Below, in pieces: positions 27,937 to 36,465 of a DNA stretch of 42,078 nt (position 1 is its first letter; every line of letters starts with the position of its first letter). The DNA lies in the NCBI GenBank assembly GCA_945788685.1, contig CALZMZ010000013.1, forward strand, positions 1 through 42,078, written 5' to 3'. The position numbers and the translations under genes were made by a program. Source of the stretch: Thermodesulfovibrionia bacterium. Lineage in GTDB: Bacteria > Nitrospirota > Thermodesulfovibrionia > UBA6902. The notes under the pieces are model-generated. The model saw only the letters and a list, made by a program, of their open reading frames with translations. It had not been told where the DNA came from and searched no databases.

Positions 27937-28212
27937 CTACCGAAATTGAGCTCTTATTCTGCCTGCTGACACACCCATGGCTATTGCCTGCACTGCACCA
28001 ATTTCTTCATCGGTAAGTCCATTTTCTTTGGCAACTCCAAAGAAATGTTACATTCATGGGTAGCATCCAGCGATGAACGATGCTGCCAATTGGATCATAA
28101 CAGTTGTTTTCTGATCTAATATTTCATTATTAGCTGTTGACTCAAAGAATTCTTCGTATTTTTGTTTCTGCTTCTCCGGTAACAATGGTTCTCCTTTCAT
28201 TTGTTCTGGCAT
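27937..28212 (-). pseudogene. AhpD-like/carboxymuconolactone decarboxylase-family gene with in-frame TGA (codon 53) and TAA (codon 55); candidate (decayed?) selenoprotein
   Basis: Not in the ORF track. MPEQMKGEPLLPEKQKQKYEEFFESTANNEILDQKTTVMIQLAASFIAGCYP(TGA)M(TAA)HFFGVAKENGLTDEEIGAVQAIAMGVSAGRIRAQFR*. Confidence 0.75.
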
Positions 28213-28583
28213 AACGTATATCATTATAAATTTGTCATAAAGGGGTAATGGAATGAAAAAACCATCACTATCAGAGTTAAATTAAATTCTACGTTCAAAG
28301 ATCCTAACACAGGACAAGTATATCTCAACTTTATAATTAGAACAAGAATAAAGTGTACAAAAAAATGTACAATTCACTAGAACTCTGTATTGATTTACAA
28401 TGGAAATATTCAGTGATGAAGACCCGCCTTGGATTGAGGATTATTAGATAATAGTTACGATTCCAGTATCACTCAAAAACTGATGCTATATATGAGTCAA
28501 TCAGCACTTCAATTTTACGAGGGATTAGACGATTTGAGGTTATTTTAAAGTGATGAGCAACGTAACCTGAAAGAGACGCTGGA

Positions 28584-29801
28584 TCAATCAAGTCTGACAA
28601 GATGTACCTTCTTTAACAGAATGTGCAGTGATACGGGCGGCATGAGAGTTGTCAGGAATGCTATTACGATGAGAATCGAAAAATAGATATTGTCAATGAT
28701 TCCCATCTGAAGTCCGATGGATGCGATGATAAGTTCAACAGCCCCCCTCCCGTTCATTGCAGCGCCGATGACCATTGCTTCGCCTCTCTTCATTTTTCCA
28801 ACGATAGCGCCTGCTCCGGAGCCGACAAGTTTTCCCGTAACAGCGGCAATGAGCAGAATGGACAGGGGCAGAAAATGGGTTGTGAGAACAGAGAAATCAA
28901 TATGAAAGGAGAGGCTGACAAAAAATATGGGGCCGAGAAAGCCGTATGTTATGGAAACAAACCGGTCATTTATTTTCTGAAACAGCTCTTTGCTCACGAT
29001 GCCTTCACGTACGAACAGCCCTGCCATGTAAGCACCCAGGATGATATGCAGCCCTGCCATCTCTGCCAGTACTCCAAATATCAGGGCCATGATAAGGGCG
29101 AAGGTAAACCCCTTTGCCTCACGGGATGAAAAATATTTGCTGAATTTCGGATAAAGCAGCATTCCAATTAAATGAGATATGCCAAAGAAAGCCGCCACCT
29201 TAAGCATCTGGATAAGGAGATGGGTGCCGATTAATGAATTGTCTCCTGAAGCAAGGTCTATGATGATAGTAAAGAGTGCCAGAGAGAGAATGTCATCAAT
29301 GATGGAGGCACCGATAATAACCGGGGTGACTCTAAACCTGGTCATTTTCATATCGGTAAGCACTCTTGCGTTGACAGCTATGGCAGTAATGGAAAGGGCC
29401 ATACCGATAAAAAGGGCCTGGATAAGGGAAAGATCAAGAAAGTAGCATGCTCCGAGACCCAAACTAAATGGCAGTATAAAACCTCCAAAAGCCACAAACA
29501 ATGACGGTTTTGTCATCCGCTTTAATTCAAAAGGATTTGTTTCCAGTCCGGCATAAAACATCAAGAAGAAGATCCCCAGCTCTGACAGGACATGCAGGGT
29601 CTCATCCGGATGTATAATGCCCAGCACAGGCGGCCCGAATATGAATCCGGCCAGAAGCTCTCCTATTACCGGGGGTTGTCTGATTGTGCGAAAGAGAACG
29701 CCAGTAGTCCAGATAATTACCATGACCATAAGCAGGTTTATGATAGAATTATTTGCTGATATGACCTCCTGAAAGGAATCTATTATTAGCTCTATTATCA
29801 T
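28584..29801 (-). CDS. CPA2-type cation:proton antiporter
   Basis: PPVIGELLAGFIFGPPVLGIIHP, FLMFYAGLETNPFELK, SIIDDILSLALF, AMNGRGAVELIIASIGLQMGII. Confidence 0.93.
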   Translation of the reverse strand: MIIELIIDSFQEVISANNSIINLLMVMVIIWTTGVLFRTIRQPPVIGELLAGFIFGPPVLGIIHPDETLHVLSELGIFFLMFYAGLETNPFELKRMTKPSLFVAFGGFILPFSLGLGACYFLDLSLIQALFIGMALSITAIAVNARVLTDMKMTRFRVTPVIIGASIIDDILSLALFTIIIDLASGDNSLIGTHLLIQMLKVAAFFGISHLIGMLLYPKFSKYFSSREAKGFTFALIMALIFGVLAEMAGLHIILGAYMAGLFVREGIVSKELFQKINDRFVSITYGFLGPIFFVSLSFHIDFSVLTTHFLPLSILLIAAVTGKLVGSGAGAIVGKMKRGEAMVIGAAMNGRGAVELIIASIGLQMGIIDNIYFSILIVIAFLTTLMPPVSLHILLKKVHLVRLD

Positions 29802-29907
29802 AAGAGTTTCATATCATGGATTGACTGTGATAACAAGCAAGGTTGGAGGCTGGTAAAGAAAACAGGCTTATCAGAAATAGTGTGAATGACTATGTTTTTC
29901 CGTCATT

Positions 29908-30022
29908 CCCGCAGTTTTTAAGCGGGAATTCAGAGATTTGATGAAGAATGTCATGGATTGATTTGTATGATCAAATTTGTGAGAACTCTGGATTCCCGAT
30001 CAACAGACCTCGGGAATGACTG
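29908..30022. repeat. dispersed double-hairpin repeat, copy 2
   Basis: CGTCATTCCCGCAG..AAGCGGGAATTCAG...CTGGATTCCCGATCAACAGACCTCGGGAATGAC; homologous to 1632-1730. Confidence 0.75.
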
Positions 30023-30094
30023 ACTAAACCATGTCGTATATGCTGAACCATAACGAACATAAAAGCCAATGACAGGCAATACCTTTTATGTGGT

Positions 30095-31567
30095 TTACTT
30101 TTCCCTGATGTAATCGTAGACATTCATGTAGTGCCGACCAGGATGGTTCCATGAGAAATCATATTTCATGCCGTTTTCCATCAGCTCCCTGTAATATTCG
30201 GGGTACGAGTACCACATGCCAATAGCGCGATGCAGAGCAGATTCCAGTCCTTCATTATTGAAATTATGAAAGACATAACCGGTCCGTTCATTAAAGGGTC
30301 TCTGGGCATGGTCCGCATCAAAAACAGTGTCTCTTAATCCACCCGTGTCCCTTACCACCGGTATTGTCCCGTATTTCATGGCGATAAGCTGTGTCAAACC
30401 ACAGGGTTCAAACAGGCTTGGAACTATAATCATGTCAGAACCGGCATAAATAAGGTGAGACAGTTCTTCATCGAAGCCGATCTCAAGATGACAGTCAGGA
30501 TTGTCATTGAACTGATGCTTCAGGTTCCAGAAATAGCTGCTTATCTCATGGTCGGGGCTTGACCCTAACAGCACGAACTGGCATCCATGATCCAGGGCAA
30601 AAAAGATGGCATGTTTGATCAGGTGTACCCCTTTCTGGTGGTCCAGCCTTCCGATATAAGCGATTATCGGTTTGTATTCATTTCTTAACAGGAGTCTGTG
30701 GCGCAGCACTTCCTTGTTTCCATATTTTATGTCCAGATTTTCAGGACCATATTTATAAGGGATGTGACGGTCAGTTTCAGGATTCCAGATGTCATAGTCA
30801 ATACCGTTCAGTATGCCCCCGAATTTGCCCTGATGCACATGCAATGTGTGACCGAGACCATACCCTTCATCTGTGTACTTGATCTCCCCCGCATATGTAG
30901 GAGAGACAGTCGTCACAAAATTGGAATAAACGATTCCGCTTTTCATCAGGTTTAATGCGAAGGGATCAATGTTGTCCCGCATGCGGTCGAAGTGAAAATA
31001 ATGGCCTGAATTATTAAGCCCTGTTTCCCGCAGAATATACTCGCCTACAAGGCCCTGGTGTTTGAGGTTATGCAGTGTATAGCATACGCGGGGGTGGCTC
31101 ATACCGATATGTTTGTAAATATCATACAGGAGTACAGGAACGATTCCTGTCTGCCAGTCGTGGCAATGAACTATGTCCGGGTTTTTGCCGGATTTCAGCA
31201 TGAATTCCATCGCTGCCCTGCAGAAAAAGACATATCTCTCAGGATCATCATGATGTCCGTAAAAAACTCCCCGGTTAAAAAAGTTCTTACTGTGATGGGC
31301 GTCTATGAAATAACATTTGCGTCCATGGACAAATCCGAAATAAACCGTGCAGTGGACCCACTGGTCATAATAAGGGACAACAAGATCAGAATAGGATTCC
31401 TGAAGTCCATAAATCTGGTCATACCGCATACAGTCATATTTGGGGAGAATAATCTCGACATCATTGCCCCTGATTTCCAGTTCACGGCTCAGGCCGTACA
31501 CCACGTCGGCAAGACCGCCGACCTTGGCTACAGGCGCGCATTCTGATGCTATCATCATAATGTACAT
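30095..31567 (-). CDS. glgA: glycogen/starch synthase (GT5)
   Basis: MIASECAPVAKVGGLADVVYGLSRELEIRGNDVEIILPKYD; DIVHCHDWQTGIVPVLL; GGILNGIDYDIWNPETD; PSLFEPCGLTQLIAMKYGTIPVVRDTGGLRDTV. Confidence 0.96.
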   Translation of the reverse strand: MYIMMIASECAPVAKVGGLADVVYGLSRELEIRGNDVEIILPKYDCMRYDQIYGLQESYSDLVVPYYDQWVHCTVYFGFVHGRKCYFIDAHHSKNFFNRGVFYGHHDDPERYVFFCRAAMEFMLKSGKNPDIVHCHDWQTGIVPVLLYDIYKHIGMSHPRVCYTLHNLKHQGLVGEYILRETGLNNSGHYFHFDRMRDNIDPFALNLMKSGIVYSNFVTTVSPTYAGEIKYTDEGYGLGHTLHVHQGKFGGILNGIDYDIWNPETDRHIPYKYGPENLDIKYGNKEVLRHRLLLRNEYKPIIAYIGRLDHQKGVHLIKHAIFFALDHGCQFVLLGSSPDHEISSYFWNLKHQFNDNPDCHLEIGFDEELSHLIYAGSDMIIVPSLFEPCGLTQLIAMKYGTIPVVRDTGGLRDTVFDADHAQRPFNERTGYVFHNFNNEGLESALHRAIGMWYSYPEYYRELMENGMKYDFSWNHPGRHYMNVYDYIREK

Positions 31568-31664
31568 AATCTTATCCTGGCTCTGCCGTCAAACCGACAG
31601 ATATTCTTTCCGGCATATGGTGACCCGCATAAAATAATCAACCTTCTGACTAAAGTCAACTCCA

Positions 31665-31725
31665 GCCCGGATTATTCACACGGCCAGGGGAGGCTCACCT
31701 CCCTGGCCGTGTGAATAATCCGGGC
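31665..31725. repeat. 25-bp perfect inverted repeat (long hairpin) GCCCGGATTATTCACACGGCCAGGG / CCCTGGCCGTGTGAATAATCCGGGC
   Basis: Arms 31665-31689 and 31701-31725, 11-nt spacer that can extend the stem (AGG-CTCA-CCT). Lies in the glgA/DUF4912 divergent intergenic region. Confidence 0.85.
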
Positions 31726-31942
31726 CAGGTGAGGACAGTGAAAAAAATCTGTACGAAAGATTTGACTATTAATAAAAAAAGTTATGAGATAATATATCAC
31801 ATATGAGAACAGGGTGTATCCATTAAAATGCGGGGTATCATAACAGGGATTTTGAGAGCCGGAGTTCCGGGGCACAATTTTTAATGTAATTATTAAATTT
31901 TGGATTATAATATAAGAATAAAATTATTTACACATACTTTCT

Positions 31943-32578
31943 ATGGTCCACAAAAAAATGAAAAGACCTGCAAAAAAAAGACCTGTCAGAAAGGCAGCTG
32001 ACAGGCCCAGACTGCAGAAAAAAAGTGTTGATATAAAAAAGATCAAGAAGTCCCGCGTGATAAGGCAGGACCTCCCTTCAGCATATAACATGGATACTAT
32101 TGTAATCATGCCGGTAAATGTTGAGAAGAATTTTATTTACTGGGAAGTGACCGGGAAGCTTCTTAAAGAGCAGGGGGCGGGCAGGGGGCCTGTAAAGCTT
32201 ATGGTCAAAATATATGAAACGGACACTGATAAAGAGGTTTATTCTTTTACGGTCAATGAAAAAGTGGGCAAACACTATATGCACAGCCCTGTTCCTGTAA
32301 CAAGCCTTTTTGCGGAGATCGGGACAGTGAGAGGAAAGACATTTACTTCCCTTATGAAATCAAATCCGGTATCACTGACTGCCGTTTCTGCCAGGACGGC
32401 AGATCATGAAGTATGGATAAGAAGGATAAAAGATTCTGCAGAGGCATTTCATGTCTCTGACATTGAGGTAACAAGAATATCAAAATATAATCCATTTCTG
32501 CATAAGCACTTCCATGAACTGCAGGATGTATTTGAATCTCCTTTTTCAAGCAGCACACTCCTGCGCCAGCGAAGCTAG
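31943..32578 (+). CDS. DUF4912 domain-containing protein with highly basic N-terminus
   Basis: MVHKKMKRPAKKRPVRKAADRPRLQKKSVDIKKIKKSR...DTIVIMPVNVEKNFIYWEVTGKLL; directly upstream of the GH57 gene. Confidence 0.8.
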   Translation: MVHKKMKRPAKKRPVRKAADRPRLQKKSVDIKKIKKSRVIRQDLPSAYNMDTIVIMPVNVEKNFIYWEVTGKLLKEQGAGRGPVKLMVKIYETDTDKEVYSFTVNEKVGKHYMHSPVPVTSLFAEIGTVRGKTFTSLMKSNPVSLTAVSARTADHEVWIRRIKDSAEAFHVSDIEVTRISKYNPFLHKHFHELQDVFESPFSSSTLLRQRS

Positions 32579-32624
32579 AAAGACCCTTGTTGATATTAAA
32601 AATATATTGCGGTGATCGATCTCC

Positions 32625-34232
32625 ATGATTAAACAGAATATTGAGGGGTTATGGCTTCCTCTCTTACACGCACACCTTCCGTTTGTTAAACACCCGGAAC
32701 ATGAATATTTCCTTGAGGAGCAGTGGCTGTTTGAGGCGATTTCCGAATCATACATACCGTTGCTGATGAATATGAAAAAGCTGGTTGACGAAAGGATCGA
32801 TTTCCGCCTGACAATTTCATTAAGCCCCCCTTTACTTGAGATGATGTCTGACGAACATCTCATGGACAAATATATGGTGTATCTGGACAGACTGATCAAT
32901 CTCTCCACAAAGGAGTTAAAGAGACTGAAAGATGACGTTGCATTCAGGTCTCTTGCAGGATTCTATAAAAACAGATATGCTGAGATCAAGGCGTTTTATA
33001 TAGAGTTTCTGAATCGGAATATTGTGTCAGGCTTTACGTATTTTGATAAGCTGGGTAATATCGAAATCATAACGAGCTGTGCTACCCATGGATTCCTCCC
33101 CCTGCTCAGCGTTAATCCCCGTTCAGTGGAGGCCCAGATCCGCATTGCTGTTGATTCTCATTACAAATTCTTCGGGCAATACACTAAAGGTATCTGGCTT
33201 CCGGAATGTGCTTATTACGAAGGTCTGGACAGGCTTCTTGACAAATACGGCATAAGGTTTTTCTTCCTCGATTCCCACGGATTAATGCACGGTTCGCCCG
33301 CTCCCAGGTATGGAGTGCATGCCCCGGTTTATACAGATAGCGGTGTTGCTGCCTTTGGACGGGACATGCAGTCATCAATGCAGGTCTGGAGTGCTGAAGA
33401 GGGGTATCCCGGTGACTGTCATTATCGTGACTTTTACAGGGATATTGGTTTCGACCTGGATTTTGATTATATCAGGCCTTATATAAGCCCGGACGGTAAC
33501 AGGGTATTTACCGGTATAAAATACCACAGGATAACAGGCAAGGGGGAGCACAAAGAGCCTTATGATCCTGTGATGGCAATGGACACTGCAAAGATGCATG
33601 CCCGGCATTTCTGTACTGAAAGGATAAAACAGATACAGTCTCTGGGAGTGCTTATGGACAGACATCCTGTTGTTGTGTCTCCCTATGATGCTGAGCTCTT
33701 TGGTCACTGGTGGTTTGAGGGCCCTGATTTTCTTTATTATGTTTTTCGGGAAATTAATCGTCATAAGGATATCAAGGCCTGTACGCCTTCTGAGTATTTA
33801 AAATATAGTCACCGGAACCAGGTTATTACTCCATGTCCCACATCATGGGGTGATAAAGGGTACTATGATGCCTGGTTGAATAAAGATACTGACTGGATGT
33901 ACAGGCACTTGCACCAAATGGCTGAAAAAATGGAGGATCTTGCCGGCAAGTATTTTCATGAGTCAGATGAAATTAATGTGAGATGCCTGAAGCAGCTTTC
34001 ACGGGAACTGCTGCTGGCCCAGAGCAGTGACTGGGCCTTTTTAATCACTACAGACACGGCAAAAGAATATTCAATGAGACGGTTGAATGAACATATCACA
34101 AATTTCAATACACTTTATGAGGCACTTGAGTCAGGTACAGTGGACCTGGTTCTGCTTGAAGTCATGGAGAAGAAAAATTCGATATTTGAGGATATTGACT
34201 TCAGGATTTATTCACATATGGATAATCCATGA
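32625..34232 (+). CDS. GH57 1,4-alpha-glucan branching enzyme-type protein (DUF1957), paralogue of 13573-15156
   Basis: LLHAHLPFVKHPEHEYFLEEQWLFEAISESYIPLL; WLPECAYYEGLD; PYDAELFGHWWFEGP. Confidence 0.93.
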   Translation: MIKQNIEGLWLPLLHAHLPFVKHPEHEYFLEEQWLFEAISESYIPLLMNMKKLVDERIDFRLTISLSPPLLEMMSDEHLMDKYMVYLDRLINLSTKELKRLKDDVAFRSLAGFYKNRYAEIKAFYIEFLNRNIVSGFTYFDKLGNIEIITSCATHGFLPLLSVNPRSVEAQIRIAVDSHYKFFGQYTKGIWLPECAYYEGLDRLLDKYGIRFFFLDSHGLMHGSPAPRYGVHAPVYTDSGVAAFGRDMQSSMQVWSAEEGYPGDCHYRDFYRDIGFDLDFDYIRPYISPDGNRVFTGIKYHRITGKGEHKEPYDPVMAMDTAKMHARHFCTERIKQIQSLGVLMDRHPVVVSPYDAELFGHWWFEGPDFLYYVFREINRHKDIKACTPSEYLKYSHRNQVITPCPTSWGDKGYYDAWLNKDTDWMYRHLHQMAEKMEDLAGKYFHESDEINVRCLKQLSRELLLAQSSDWAFLITTDTAKEYSMRRLNEHITNFNTLYEALESGTVDLVLLEVMEKKNSIFEDIDFRIYSHMDNP

Positions 34233-34306
34233 TCGGGTACTGTTGCGGATCTCTGCGAGGAGTCGATACGACCGGAATGACAGATCAATCAGGATGACAG
34301 ATATTA

Positions 34307-36325
34307 TTATGGCTCACCGAGCATGTCCCAGGCCAGAACTGTTTTATCGGTTTTAGCCACCTTTTCCCGAACGGGTTTTTTTACAGTCTTCTTTTTACCT
34401 GATTTTTTTCTTACAGGCCTTAATATTACTGCTCCAAGGGGAGGGATGCTGAGGTTTAACGAAAACTGCTTTCCCTCCCAGGGCACAGGTTCTGCCAGGA
34501 CTTTTCCATAGTTGCCGATGTTGCTTCCCCAGTATCTTTCAGAATCGCTGTTAAGCATTTCTTCATAATAGCCTCCGTTTTGTATGGCAACCTTGTAATT
34601 ATGTCTTGGGACAGGAGTGAAGTTTAAAACAAAAACAAGAGTTTTTCCAGTGTTTCTGGATTTTCTGATAAAAGATATTATGCTGTTTTCATAATCATCA
34701 AAATTTATCCATTCAAAACCCTCATGTGAAAAATCATTGTCATATAACGCGGGCTCGCTTTTATAAAGGTGGTTCAGGTCTCTTATCCAGTTCTGTATTC
34801 CCGCATGAGCAGGATAATTCAGGAGATACCATTCGAGGTTTTCATCATGGTTCCATTCCTTCCACTGTCCGATTTCTCCACCCATGAAGATCAATTTTTT
34901 ACCGGGATGGCCATACATATAGGCAAAAAGAACCCTGAGATTCGCACATTTCTGCCACTCGTCACCTGGCATTTTCCCGACAAGTGATTTTTTCTCATGC
35001 ACAACCTCGTCGTGGGAAAGGGGCAGTACAAAATTTTCTGAAAAGGCATACCATATACTGAATGTAAGCTGGTCGTGATGGTATTTCTTATGAACTGGTT
35101 TTATAGATACATATTTCAATGTATCGTGCATCCATCCCATGTTCCATTTCATGCCAAATCCAAGTCCGCCCAGATGCGTGGGTTTTGTTACCATGGGCCA
35201 TGCCGTAGACTCCTCAGCTATAGTCTGTACATCAGGATAGCCTGAATAAACCGCTTCATTAAGCCGTTTGAGAAAACTAATGGCTTCAAGGTTTTCATTC
35301 CCGCCATATTCATTAGGTTCCCATTCACCCCGTTTTCTTGCATAGTCAAGATACAGCATTGAAGCAACAGCATCTACCCTTAATCCATCGATATGGTATT
35401 TTTCAATCCAGTACAATGCACTGCTGATGAGAAAGTTTCTTACTTCACTTCTGCCATAGTTGAAAATATAACTTTTCCACTCAGGATGATAGCCTTTTTT
35501 GGGATCCTGATGTTCGTACAGATAGGTTCCGTCAAAGTATGACAGTCCATGCTGGTCAGAAGGAAAATGAGAGGGGACCCAGTCAAGTATTACGCCTATG
35601 TTTTTTTGATGCAGATGATCAATAAGATACATCAAGTCCTGTGGTGTTCCATATCTGCTTGTTGGAGCGAAAAAACCGGTACACTGGTATCCCCATGAAC
35701 CATAGAAGGGGTGTTCCATGATGGGCATGAGTTCAATATGGGTAAAACCCATATTTTTTACATAATCTGCAAGTTCATACGCTATTTCTCTGTATGTCAT
35801 GCGATTTTTTTTATTGTCCGGATGATTGCGCCATGACCCAATATGTACTTCATAAATGGATATGGCCGAATCAAGTGTATTGATTTTCTGCCTTTTTGAC
35901 ATCCAGTTACTGTCATTCCATGTGTAATCCAGGTCCCAGACAACTGAGGCTGTTTTCGGGGCCCGCTCCCAGTGATACGCAAAGGGATCTCCCTTGTCTA
36001 CACTGTATTTATTAAACCTGGAAACTATATGGTATTTATAGATGTCGCCCTTTATTATTCCCGGAATAAAGCATTCCCAAATGCCTGAATCATCTCCCCT
36101 AAGGCAGAGTTTGTGAGTATCACTGTTCCATCCATTAAAGTCGCCCTGAATGGAAACCTGTCTGGCATTTGGGGCCCAGACAGCAAAATAGCGGCCTTTT
36201 TTCCCGTTAATTACAGCAGGGTGGGAACCCAGTTTATCATATAGTCTGAAGTGGTTGCCTTCTTTAAACAGATATATATCATGATCCGAAAAGAGGCTTA
36301 TGTCAGACTTTACAGTTTTCTTCAT
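34307..36325 (-). CDS. glgB: 1,4-alpha-glucan branching enzyme (GH13) with Lys-rich C-terminal tail
   Basis: YDKLGSHPAVINGKKGRYFAVWAPNARQVSIQGDFNGW; DGLRVDAVASMLYLDY; TIAEESTAWP; LPLSHDEVVH. Confidence 0.96.
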   Translation of the reverse strand: MKKTVKSDISLFSDHDIYLFKEGNHFRLYDKLGSHPAVINGKKGRYFAVWAPNARQVSIQGDFNGWNSDTHKLCLRGDDSGIWECFIPGIIKGDIYKYHIVSRFNKYSVDKGDPFAYHWERAPKTASVVWDLDYTWNDSNWMSKRQKINTLDSAISIYEVHIGSWRNHPDNKKNRMTYREIAYELADYVKNMGFTHIELMPIMEHPFYGSWGYQCTGFFAPTSRYGTPQDLMYLIDHLHQKNIGVILDWVPSHFPSDQHGLSYFDGTYLYEHQDPKKGYHPEWKSYIFNYGRSEVRNFLISSALYWIEKYHIDGLRVDAVASMLYLDYARKRGEWEPNEYGGNENLEAISFLKRLNEAVYSGYPDVQTIAEESTAWPMVTKPTHLGGLGFGMKWNMGWMHDTLKYVSIKPVHKKYHHDQLTFSIWYAFSENFVLPLSHDEVVHEKKSLVGKMPGDEWQKCANLRVLFAYMYGHPGKKLIFMGGEIGQWKEWNHDENLEWYLLNYPAHAGIQNWIRDLNHLYKSEPALYDNDFSHEGFEWINFDDYENSIISFIRKSRNTGKTLVFVLNFTPVPRHNYKVAIQNGGYYEEMLNSDSERYWGSNIGNYGKVLAEPVPWEGKQFSLNLSIPPLGAVILRPVRKKSGKKKTVKKPVREKVAKTDKTVLAWDMLGEP

Positions 36326-36465
36326 ATACGTATATATACTTAACCTTTATACTATGATTCTAAAGGTGACAGCTGTTTCATCCGTAGATAATATTATAAT
36401 TTATCACAAAAAGATACTTGAAAACGTGGATACGTAATATAAATATTTATTTGGACTGAAAACAG

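Noticed and set aside
24171-28216. Full integron gene-cassette array
   Set aside because: Only one attC-like segment, no integrase in the window and no repeated attC sites; kept only as a weak boundary observation.
28240-28560. Possible coding fragment (MEIFSDEDPPWIEDY*)
   Set aside because: Multiple stops in all frames and no recognisable protein family.
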